Origin: Litorimonas sp963972195
Lineage (GTDB): Bacteria; Pseudomonadota; Alphaproteobacteria; Caulobacterales; Maricaulaceae
DNA length: 64,000 nt
Assembly: GCA_963972195.1 (NCBI GenBank)
Contig: CAXATH010000011.1
Coordinates: forward strand, 36,068-100,067
Direction: 5' to 3'
Shown: positions 9,345 to 16,822 of the stretch, piece after piece
How positions within the stretch are numbered: the first letter of the stretch is position 1
How the letters are laid out: every line of letters begins with the position of its first letter
Notes under the pieces: generated by a model
What the model was told of the DNA's origin: nothing
What the model saw: the letters and a program-made list of their open reading frames with translations, nothing else
Database searches by the model: none
Translations under genes and position numbers: made by a program

Positions 9345-9866
9345 ATGATGGCATTCAGCAGCTTCAAAAATAAATTTTTGAGAAAACGAAATATTGTCAT
9401 TGCTCTCATCGTCATTGAAATAGCAAGCTTTCCGGCGGCGGCTAAAATGCTAGAGCGATTGTCCGTTTCAGAAGCGCCGACAGCAAGCGTCGTTTTGATA
9501 GATGCAATCAAAGGCCGAAAGCGGTTCGCAGTGGCCAGCAACGCCCCTTTTTATATCAGTGTAAATGACGTGGTCGGAAATGTTACAGTCAAAATTCACA
9601 AAAGCGGCCAAATCGGACAAGCTCGATTTGGTGACAATGCTCAAATGCCCGGCGTGGCTCTCGTTTGTTCTACTTTGACCGGGGAAGAACGCGTGCTTTA
9701 CCAATCAAAACGCAAAACAAGTCTAAACCAAGGTGAGATTTTAAGTCAGGCTGTTATCGTCGCCATTCACTTTGAAAAAAGCGCTGATCCAGACTTTACC
9801 ATCGACGTGGGAACATCTGACAGCCGCAAAGCGAAAAGCTCAGTGTGCCTACCTAAGCTCGTTTGA
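9345..9866 (+). CDS. Hypothetical protein with N-terminal membrane anchor or signal
   Basis: 173-aa protein (172 if the second ATG at 9348 is used; AGGAC at 9338-9342 suits the second slightly better). A basic start is followed by a hydrophobic segment (IVIALIVIEIASFPAAA, about residues 17-33), compatible with a signal peptide or an anchor. The rest contains short beta-like segments and two cysteines (ALVCSTL, SSVCLP) that could form a disulfide. No family recognised. It overlaps the 3' end of the convergent amino-acid dehydrogenase gene by 14 bases. Confidence 0.7.
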   Translation: MMAFSSFKNKFLRKRNIVIALIVIEIASFPAAAKMLERLSVSEAPTASVVLIDAIKGRKRFAVASNAPFYISVNDVVGNVTVKIHKSGQIGQARFGDNAQMPGVALVCSTLTGEERVLYQSKRKTSLNQGEILSQAVIVAIHFEKSADPDFTIDVGTSDSRKAKSSVCLPKLV

Positions 9867-10896
9867 GCCTTTGCTCCGCAATGCGGTTGGCCACCTGAAG
9901 AGTAGAAACACCCTCTTTGTCTGAAGTTTCCAAAATCTCGATAATAGTCTCTTTCAGCCCAACCAGCTTTTGCTCAACCCAAGCGGTGCTATATTCCCCT
10001 GAAACTTCTGTGGCGACATTTATGATACCGCCCGCATTCAACACAAAATCCGGCAGATAAGTTATGTTTCTTTTTTCCAATAATGGCATCACTTCTTCGG
10101 ACGCCAATTGATTGTTCGCCGCGCCGGCGATTAATTTGGCGTGAATATCCGGCACATTCTGGGCGTTGAGCACACCGCCCAAAGCACACGGACAGAATAT
10201 ATCGGCTTCCTGAGCATGTATTTCCCCGATCTCGACGCGGCTTGCATTCAATTCGGACTCGGCTTTGTCCAAAACCTCATTGTTAATATCAGCCACAATC
10301 AATCGGGCTCCACTTTTATGGAGCTTTTCAGAGAGAGCGTAACCAACATGACCCAAGCCCTGCACCGCAATTGTTTTACCTGATAGATCCTCGCTGCCCC
10401 ACAAATGCTTGGCCCCGGCAAGCAAGCCTCGAAACACGCCTTCTGCGGTCACTGGGGAAGGGTCGCCAGACGCGGCTTTCCCTTTGGAAAGCCCGGCAAC
10501 ATGTTTGGTTTGGGAGGAGATAATGTCCATATCACTGGGAGAAACGCCGACATCTTCTGCTGTGATATAGGTGCCGTTTAAACGGTCAATCGCGCGGCCA
10601 TAGGCCTCAAACAAGCTAACTCGGTCAAATTCACCTTCGGGATAGATAAGGACGGCCTTACCACCACCTAATGGCAAATCGGCCGCTGCATTTTTGTAGC
10701 TCATGGCCTTGGATAGGCGCAGAGCATCCGTCAAGGCCGCTTCATCTGAATCATAGCGCCAAAAACGGGTTCCCCCTGCCGCTGGACCTCGCACCGTCGA
10801 ATGGACGGCAATGATGGCACGTAGTTTGGATTCCGGGTCACTGGCGAAATAAACGCCTTCGTGATCGGCAAAGTCAGCATGAGAAAATACAGCCAT
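9853..10896 (-). CDS. Leu/Val/Phe-type (Glu/Leu/Phe/Val family) dehydrogenase
   Basis: 347-aa NAD-dependent amino-acid dehydrogenase. Substrate-domain landmarks: GPAAGGTRFW at 38-47, K68 in MSYKNA, and catalytic K80 in LPLGGGKAV, the same spacing as Lys68/Lys80 of leucine dehydrogenase. TAEDVG follows. A Rossmann domain (VQGLGHVGYALSEKL) binds the cofactor. The likely reaction is reversible oxidative deamination of a branched-chain or aromatic amino acid; sequence alone does not settle which. Its promoter region carries an inverted repeat (10960-10978) that may bind a regulator. Cytoplasmic. Confidence 0.9.
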   Translation of the reverse strand: MAVFSHADFADHEGVYFASDPESKLRAIIAVHSTVRGPAAGGTRFWRYDSDEAALTDALRLSKAMSYKNAAADLPLGGGKAVLIYPEGEFDRVSLFEAYGRAIDRLNGTYITAEDVGVSPSDMDIISSQTKHVAGLSKGKAASGDPSPVTAEGVFRGLLAGAKHLWGSEDLSGKTIAVQGLGHVGYALSEKLHKSGARLIVADINNEVLDKAESELNASRVEIGEIHAQEADIFCPCALGGVLNAQNVPDIHAKLIAGAANNQLASEEVMPLLEKRNITYLPDFVLNAGGIINVATEVSGEYSTAWVEQKLVGLKETIIEILETSDKEGVSTLQVANRIAEQRLKRA

Positions 10897-10959
10897 ATTC
10901 GGCCCCTGAAAGAAATTAAGACAATTGCGCTATATCGGATTTTCGGGGGAATTTCTTGC

Positions 10960-10978
10960 GTATTTTGTCCTAAAATAC
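10960..10978. promoter_or_regulatory. Inverted repeat upstream of the amino-acid dehydrogenase
   Basis: Perfect 7-bp arms GTATTTT / AAAATAC with 5 bases between them, about 64 bases upstream of the minus-strand dehydrogenase start and just past the cobT stop. The AT-rich dyad is the kind of site used by Lrp/AsnC regulators of amino-acid catabolism, but a weak cobT terminator is also possible. Confidence 0.4.
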
Positions 10979-10988
10979 AATCGTTATG

Positions 10989-11960
10989 CTATAAACTTGT
11001 CAATCCGGCAGCAGCAGTTTTCAAAACGGATAAGGCAAAGGCCCCGCCCGTTCCGTCTCCGATATTAATCTTCAAATCGACAATCGGAGTAAGATCAAGG
11101 CGGTCCAAAAGGGCTTGATGGGCGGGCTCTATGGAAACTTGCGCGGCTATACAGTGGTCGAGTATTGCAGGATTTATGCGGTGTAAAACCGCTGCCGCCG
11201 TGCACACCACATAACCGTCCAGAATAACAGGAATCCTCTGATGACGAGCCGCCAAAATGGCACCCACTATTCCTGCAATATCTCGGCCGCCATAATCTCT
11301 TAAAATTTCCAGTGGCGACGGAGTATCTTCCCGGTTGTGGCGCTTTGCGCCCTCCTCTACGGCTTTGATACGGGCTTGAGCGCCTTTTTCCGTTCCGCCG
11401 GCCCAATAATCTGAAGCCCCGCCGAAAAGGGCCTTTGCAATTGCCGCTCCCGCCGTCGCCGCGCCATACCCGGCATTTCCCAAAACAATGACATCCGCCC
11501 CTTCGGCCACAACTTCCATGCCGAACGCAATGGCGGCCGCACAATCACGCTCACTAAGAGAGACTTCCTCCGTAAAATTAGCGGACGGGTGTTCAATCCC
11601 AAACTCATAAACTTTATAAGCCGCCCCGAGGTCAGCTGCCATGCCCCGCACAGCCGCTTTGCCTTCTGTCAGGCTTTTTACCCGCGCTTTCGATGCCTCG
11701 ATAATATCAGATCCAAATACGCCGCCAGAGACACCGTGTGTTCCGGCAAAAACAGCGATTAAGGGCCGAGTCAGGCTCGGCACTTCACGATCTTGCCATG
11801 CCGCAATATTTGCCAAGTCCGGACATAACCGACCCAAAGGAGATAAATGCCCGCAGACCTCTTCCATTTTTTTCGTCAAATCATGACGCTTCCCTTCACT
11901 CAGTGTCGGCATGGTCTCGATCAAGTCGAGGATGTCGTCAAAAGGGCGATCTTGGTTCAT
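10989..11960 (-). CDS. cobT: Nicotinate-nucleotide--dimethylbenzimidazole phosphoribosyltransferase
   Basis: Forms alpha-ribazole phosphate, the activated lower ligand of cobalamin. With the ATG at 11960 (AGGAC upstream) the protein is 323 aa; a longer in-frame start at 12026 would add an unlikely basic leader. Family features: FAGTHGVSGGVFGSDI-like region, EVVAEGADVIVLGNAGYGAAT, ILRDYGGRDIAGIVGAILAA, VILDGYVVCTAAAVL. The C-terminal segment reads NIGDGTGGAFALSVL, whereas CobT proteins usually have GEGTG, with the Glu as catalytic base; here it is Asp. No other cobalamin gene is nearby and no cobalamin riboswitch was recognised upstream. Confidence 0.92.
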   Translation of the reverse strand: MNQDRPFDDILDLIETMPTLSEGKRHDLTKKMEEVCGHLSPLGRLCPDLANIAAWQDREVPSLTRPLIAVFAGTHGVSGGVFGSDIIEASKARVKSLTEGKAAVRGMAADLGAAYKVYEFGIEHPSANFTEEVSLSERDCAAAIAFGMEVVAEGADVIVLGNAGYGAATAGAAIAKALFGGASDYWAGGTEKGAQARIKAVEEGAKRHNREDTPSPLEILRDYGGRDIAGIVGAILAARHQRIPVILDGYVVCTAAAVLHRINPAILDHCIAAQVSIEPAHQALLDRLDLTPIVDLKINIGDGTGGAFALSVLKTAAAGLTSL

Positions 11961-12050
11961 ATTAAAGTCCTGTTTACCGTGAACATAAGAATCCTGCTCA
12001 CCTTGTCTTTTGTTAAAACCTTTCAAAGGCTTTTACGATAGTCAGACTGC

Positions 12051-12653
12051 ATGTTTATGACATCTGAAAACTTATCTGTCAGGCCCGAAAGTCGATTCCG
12101 TTTAATCGGCCCCAGCCACGTCAAGTTTCCATTTCTTAAACGGGGAATTTTAGGGCTGGGCTTACAGCGGCTCATAATAGGATTTTTCCTGAGCCTTATC
12201 GTCATGGCCTGCGCCCCCTCCGAAACGGTAGAAAGCCAACCGCACGCGACGGCCAAATCAAAAAGCAAAACACCCAAATCCGCCTCTGTCGTCACCTTGC
12301 GTAAAAACCCAAGTGATGGACAGTTCTGGACACAAGCGCGTGTTAATACCGGATCCGTCCGGTTTCTCGTGGATACAGGCGCTGGTATGGTAGCGCTGAC
12401 TGAAATGGATGCCAAAAAGGCCGGTGTGAAAACGCGGGATCTTGTTTACGACCTTCCTATCCGCACCGCAGGTGGAGACAATATGGCGGCGCGCATCGTT
12501 CTGGACCGAATTTCAGTCGGGGCGATCACAATCAAAGATGTCGACGCAATGGTCGTTCCAACGGGGCTCGATGTATCCCTATTGGGAATGACCTATCTGG
12601 GTGAGCTACAATCCGTTCAAGCGAGCCCCACGGCCATGACGTTACGTTTCTAA
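12051..12653 (+). CDS. Retropepsin-like aspartic protease, membrane-anchored
   Basis: 200-aa single-domain aspartic protease of the clan AA type (TIGR02281-like). The active-site motif FLVDTGAGMVALTEMDAK is at about residues 104-121 and the second conserved stretch VSLLGMTYLGEL at about 174-185; one Asp per chain means it should act as a dimer. A hydrophobic segment (about residues 42-57) ends in VMAC, so it is either an anchor or a lipobox with an atypical Met. ATG at 12051 or 12057 cannot be separated. It converges with the permease gene, overlapping by four bases. Confidence 0.85.
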   Translation: MFMTSENLSVRPESRFRLIGPSHVKFPFLKRGILGLGLQRLIIGFFLSLIVMACAPSETVESQPHATAKSKSKTPKSASVVTLRKNPSDGQFWTQARVNTGSVRFLVDTGAGMVALTEMDAKKAGVKTRDLVYDLPIRTAGGDNMAARIVLDRISVGAITIKDVDAMVVPTGLDVSLLGMTYLGELQSVQASPTAMTLRF

Positions 12654-13489
12654 AAGAGGCTCTCGCGCAACATATTTAGCGCAACTAACATCAAGCAAAT
12701 TCCGAAAACCTTTTTCAATTTGGAAGCGTCCAATGCGTGCGCCGCTTTCACGCCTAACGGAACGAAAAATAGCGAAACCGCCGCGATTATGACAAAACCG
12801 GCCAAATTTACGTAACCAAGCGATAGAATCGGTCTCTGGTCAACGCCCCAGCCTGAAATGATGAAGCCTACCGTTGCGGGCAACGCAATGGCCAAACCAA
12901 ACCCCGAGGCCGTACCGATAGCCCGGTGTATCGGTACGTTGCATAAACTCAGTAATGGGACGCTCAGGGACCCGCCCCCTATTCCCATCAAAGCTGAGAG
13001 ACCACCGACCGTTGAACCCACCAGTGGAGGCGCCACTCCGCCCGGCACAGACTGCCTAATAACGAAACCGGGACGACCAAATATAAATTGAAGTGCGACC
13101 AAAAAAGCGATGACAGCAAACAAGGCCGTCAGTGCGTCTCCAGATAATTTTGGGGCAATCCATAAAGCCGCTAAAAAAGAGCCAACGCCAATCCACAAAC
13201 CATAACTGCGCCAAATTTGTTTCGGTAATAAGATGTCCATATCCACCGATCCTCGAGCATGATGTTTGCGTACCGATCGCCAACTATTGACGATAATTAC
13301 TGCGGCGCTCGTAGCGACAGCCGTGTGCATGACAGTATTGTCGGCCACGCCAATCGCTTTGAAAGCGTAATGAAGAGCCGGAACCATGATTGCTCCGCCG
13401 CCAATACCGAACAAACCTGACGCAAAACCGGACACCATGGCGACAGCCAGCAGCGCCAGAACCAACAAGAATAATGTGACGGGATCCAC
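12650..13489 (-). CDS. TauE/SafE-family sulfite exporter-like permease
   Basis: 279-aa polytopic membrane protein with about eight hydrophobic segments in two repeats. Each half starts with a Gly-rich motif (SGLFGIGGGAIMVPAL near residue 25 and GLSALMGIGGGSLSVPLLSL near 163), the TauE/SafE hallmark. The family moves sulfite or other organosulfur anions; the substrate here is not predictable. It uses a GTG start whose G overlaps the dusA TAG, so it is probably translated from the dusA message. Confidence 0.9.
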   Translation of the reverse strand: MDPVTLFLLVLALLAVAMVSGFASGLFGIGGGAIMVPALHYAFKAIGVADNTVMHTAVATSAAVIIVNSWRSVRKHHARGSVDMDILLPKQIWRSYGLWIGVGSFLAALWIAPKLSGDALTALFAVIAFLVALQFIFGRPGFVIRQSVPGGVAPPLVGSTVGGLSALMGIGGGSLSVPLLSLCNVPIHRAIGTASGFGLAIALPATVGFIISGWGVDQRPILSLGYVNLAGFVIIAAVSLFFVPLGVKAAHALDASKLKKVFGICLMLVALNMLRESLF

Positions 13490-14484
13490 TAAGCCGCGGC
13501 CCGGTCAGTTGCATCCAAGATCGCTTGATGGGCTTGGGTCAAAACTTCAGACGGCTTGAGCCCGCTTGCCGCGCCCTCGCTCAATGTGCGGCGCCATAAA
13601 CGCGCGCCGACCTGCCCGCTATACAGACCCATCACATGTCGGAGCAAAGCTTTAGCTGAACGGTCTTTTGTTTCGACAGACTGAAGGTAGATCACCAAGC
13701 GCTCCACAATATCGCTGCGGTCGAATTCCGGAGCGGGGTCGCCATATACCCGGCTATCCACTTCGCTGAGTATCCAGGGGTTATGATAAGCCGCCCTGCC
13801 CCACATAAATCCGTCCAGAGACTGTGTTTCCGACAGAGACGTCTCGATATCCGCTAGGCCGCCATTCAGCTCTATTTTCAGGGTCGGGAATTGCGTTTTC
13901 ATCGCCCGCACGAGGTCATAATCCAAAGGCGGCACGTCCCGGTTTTCTTTCGGGCTCAGGCCTTGCAGCCAAGCCTTGCGGGCATGAATGATAAAGGTAT
14001 CACATCCCGCTTTGGAGACGGTCTCTAAAAACCTCGGCAGCGTTTCTTCGCATGCCTGATCATCGATTCCCAAACGGCATTTCACTGTCACAGGAACAGA
14101 AACCGCGGCTTGCATGGCGCTGAAACATTCCGCAACGAGGTCAGGCTCCGCCATCAGGCAAGCGCCGAACCGCCCGGATTGAACTCTGTCTGACGGACAG
14201 CCAATATTGATGTTTATCGCATCATAACCATAACCCTCACCGATTTTAGAGGCTTCTGAGAGTTTATGAGGATCACTCCCGCCAATTTGCAGAATTGCTG
14301 GATGTTCTATGGCGTCAAAACCGAGCAGTCTGTCCCGTGGACCATGAATGGCGGCATCGGCCACGACCATTTCCGTATAAAGCTCCACTCGTTTTGACAG
14401 CTGGCGATGGAACCAACGACAATGCCGATCCGTCCAATCCATCATGGGGGCGCAGCTGACCGTGAATGTGGGGTTTTTTGACAT
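13489..14484 (-). CDS. dusA: tRNA-dihydrouridine(20/20a) synthase DusA
   Basis: 331-aa FMN-dependent tRNA dihydrouridine synthase. N-terminal SCAPMMDWTDRHCR, the FMN-barrel motif NINIGCPSDRVQSGRFGACL with the catalytic Cys in GACLM, HARKAWLQGLSPKENR and ELNGG are all typical of the DusA subgroup. Reduces uridines in the tRNA D-loop in the cytoplasm. First gene of a two-gene unit with the TauE-like permease. Confidence 0.94.
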   Translation of the reverse strand: MSKNPTFTVSCAPMMDWTDRHCRWFHRQLSKRVELYTEMVVADAAIHGPRDRLLGFDAIEHPAILQIGGSDPHKLSEASKIGEGYGYDAININIGCPSDRVQSGRFGACLMAEPDLVAECFSAMQAAVSVPVTVKCRLGIDDQACEETLPRFLETVSKAGCDTFIIHARKAWLQGLSPKENRDVPPLDYDLVRAMKTQFPTLKIELNGGLADIETSLSETQSLDGFMWGRAAYHNPWILSEVDSRVYGDPAPEFDRSDIVERLVIYLQSVETKDRSAKALLRHVMGLYSGQVGARLWRRTLSEGAASGLKPSEVLTQAHQAILDATDRAAA

Positions 14485-14851
14485 TTTTCCTTACACTTCA
14501 ATTGTCTACTTGGGCAGTTTTATCACATGAATTATCACACTAACACTCATGCTTACTACTGCTCTTAAAGACACTACACCCTTTGTAATGACTATCACAA
14601 CGTTTCAGACATGCCGATCACCTGAACGTCGCGCTCCCTCTGTTCAACTAAAGGTATCCTGGTCCTCAAAGCGAAAAACAATGCCATCGTGTAAGCGAAT
14701 TGGGTCGCGAATGCAGAATTCCAGCAGGGTAAAGTCTTGTAGGCTAAAATCCTTACGTCATTTCAGAAATATTTTCGAAAATAGCGGCCATGACACCAAT
14801 TTATATATGGGGTAGGATAAGCATGAGCAGATGAACAAGGTGGACGTTTGA
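14485..14851. other. Intergenic region, no gene seen
   Basis: 367 bases between divergent dusA and the acetylesterase gene. I see no convincing coding sequence; the 88-codon plus-strand frame here has odd composition and no ribosome site. It should hold both promoters, and it contains a 14-bp perfect palindrome listed separately. Confidence 0.6.
14770..14783. promoter_or_regulatory. Perfect palindrome upstream of acetylesterase
   Basis: TATTTTCGAAAATA, a 14-bp perfect palindrome with a central CG, 69 bases before the acetylesterase start. Size and symmetry fit a dimeric repressor site, possibly LacI- or GntR-type. It differs from the palindrome upstream of tkt. Confidence 0.45.
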
Positions 14852-16822
14852 ATGAGAACCGGAACGAAAAGTCATTTTTGGACGAAACCTTTCACCTATA
14901 TGGCCGGAATATTTTTCGCCTTTATAATGATTTCATTTCAAAGCACTGCGTCTAACTCTGGAGAGACCGAGGTCATCAAAATTGACGACGTGTTCGGCGA
15001 TCACATGGTCCTGCAGAGAGGCAAGCCAGTAAAATTTCGAGGGACTGGTCCGAGCAATTCAGAATTAAAATTAGAGTTTGCTGGTGAGGTTCAAAAGGTA
15101 ACCATTGACGAGTCACAGCGCTGGGAACTTAGTTTCCCGCCCGTTTCAGAACCGGGGCCGTTTGAGCTAAAGATCAATAATGAAGCGAAAATTTCCGATA
15201 TCTTGATGGGGGATGTTTTCCTATGTTCCGGTCAATCGAATATGGAATTCCCAATATATCGCGCTCTGAATCCAGACCGAGAATTAGGTTCAGAACACGA
15301 CTCGGACATACGGCTTTTGACAATTCCGAAAGACACACATGTTCGTCCGCAAAATAATTTCAAAACACCGCAAAATTGGCAAATTGCATCTGCTGATACC
15401 TTGCACGATTTTTCGGCCGTCTGTTATTTCACGGCGCGGGACCTGAAAGCGGACGTGAATGCTCCGATTGGATTGATTGATGCCTCGTGGGGCGGCACAC
15501 GAATCGAGTCGTGGATGAGCGCAGAGAGCCTGAGGGCCACCGGCAGTCGAGCCGACGATTTGGATCTTCTGGACATCTATCGCGAAGATTCGGCGGCAGG
15601 CCTAGCCGCCTTCGGCGAAAAATGGAACGCCTGGTGGCGCGCGCAAAACCCGTCCAAAGAACCAGTTTGGAGCGAACCGCTACAGTATAAATGGCGCCCA
15701 GTTCCTAATTTTACCAGTTGGAAGACTTGGGGACGCCCATCTCTGCAAGATTACAACGGACAGGTTTGGTTTCGTACGAAAGTCGTCCTAACTCCTGAAC
15801 AGGTTCAGGCCACACAGATTAATCTTGGCTCGATTGATGAACTTGATCACGTCTGGATAAATGGTCAGCGTATTGGCTCTCAGTTCAACTGGGGAGGTGA
15901 AAGGCGTTACCCCATTCCGCCAAACCTTTTAAAGGTGGGCCCAAATGATATCGTGGTGAACGTGTTTAGCGCTTGGGACAAAGGGGGCATGTTCGGACCT
16001 GCGGATGCAATCACATTGACGGGTCTTAGCAGCGGAAAGGTGCCGCTACCAAATTGGTATTTTTACAAAGCTGATGCGCCCGGAATGGACGCCCCTCTCG
16101 CGCCCTGGGAATCTGTCACCGGGATTACGGGTATTCATAACGCAATGATAGCGCCTCTTCGCGACATTGGCCTGAAAGGCGGCCTGTGGTATCAAGGGGA
16201 GTCCAACGCGGATGACGCGGAAGGCTACGGGCGATATCTCATCGGGTTAATTGAGGGCTGGCACAAAGTGGTCAGTCACGGAGTCAAAACTCTCGTCATA
16301 CAATTACCCGAATTTGGTAGCGCCGCGACGGAGCCCATTGATAGCGGGTGGGCTCAAATTCGCGAAGCGCAAAGGAAAGTGGCGACGAGCTCGCCCGATG
16401 TGGCTTTAGTTGTAACTTTAGGAGCGGGCGACCGGTATGATATCCACCCCCCAAACAAACAAGAAGTTGCCAGACGGACCGCCAACGCGGCGCGAACACT
16501 GTTTTATGGAAAAGATATACCGAACCCTAACCGAGAGCCATTGACCGCAAAGAAGGTCGCTGGAGAGATTGTAGTTGAGTTTTCCGGCAAAAAAAACAAA
16601 TTGATAGCGTGGTCGTCAAACACTGTGATTGGCTTTGAACTCTGCAATGCAACATCTTGCCAGTTTTCAACAGCCAAAATAGATGGCAGTCGTCTGATCC
16701 TTCCGAACCCGGAAGGATTTGATCCGACCCGGGTGCGCTATAATTGGGCCGATGTACCCTTCGGAAATTTGGCTGATGAATCCGGGCGTCCGGTTGGTCC
16801 CTTCGAGATGGAAATTATTTAG
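14852..16822 (+). CDS. Secreted SGNH acetylesterase (sialate O-acetylesterase-like)
   Basis: 656-aa exported esterase. A hydrophobic segment at about residues 17-32 is the signal. Catalytic landmarks are CSGQSNMEFP with Ser129 (block I), GLWYQGESNADDAEGYGRY (block III) and GDRYDIHPPNKQEVARR with the Asp/His pair (block V). Between blocks I and III lies an inserted beta-sandwich typical of the long sialate-O-acetylesterase-like proteins (QDYNGQVWFRTKVVLTPEQ). In polysaccharide degraders these proteins usually remove acetyl groups from xylan or other hemicelluloses rather than sialic acid. ATG at 14852 follows AAGGTGG. It converges on the GH115 gene with an 8-base overlap. Confidence 0.88.
   Translation: MRTGTKSHFWTKPFTYMAGIFFAFIMISFQSTASNSGETEVIKIDDVFGDHMVLQRGKPVKFRGTGPSNSELKLEFAGEVQKVTIDESQRWELSFPPVSEPGPFELKINNEAKISDILMGDVFLCSGQSNMEFPIYRALNPDRELGSEHDSDIRLLTIPKDTHVRPQNNFKTPQNWQIASADTLHDFSAVCYFTARDLKADVNAPIGLIDASWGGTRIESWMSAESLRATGSRADDLDLLDIYREDSAAGLAAFGEKWNAWWRAQNPSKEPVWSEPLQYKWRPVPNFTSWKTWGRPSLQDYNGQVWFRTKVVLTPEQVQATQINLGSIDELDHVWINGQRIGSQFNWGGERRYPIPPNLLKVGPNDIVVNVFSAWDKGGMFGPADAITLTGLSSGKVPLPNWYFYKADAPGMDAPLAPWESVTGITGIHNAMIAPLRDIGLKGGLWYQGESNADDAEGYGRYLIGLIEGWHKVVSHGVKTLVIQLPEFGSAATEPIDSGWAQIREAQRKVATSSPDVALVVTLGAGDRYDIHPPNKQEVARRTANAARTLFYGKDIPNPNREPLTAKKVAGEIVVEFSGKKNKLIAWSSNTVIGFELCNATSCQFSTAKIDGSRLILPNPEGFDPTRVRYNWADVPFGNLADESGRPVGPFEMEII

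Noticed and set aside
14549..14815. 88-codon plus-strand frame between dusA and the acetylesterase
   Set aside because: No ribosome site, odd composition rich in Ser/Thr/Arg, and it spans the likely promoter and palindrome region.
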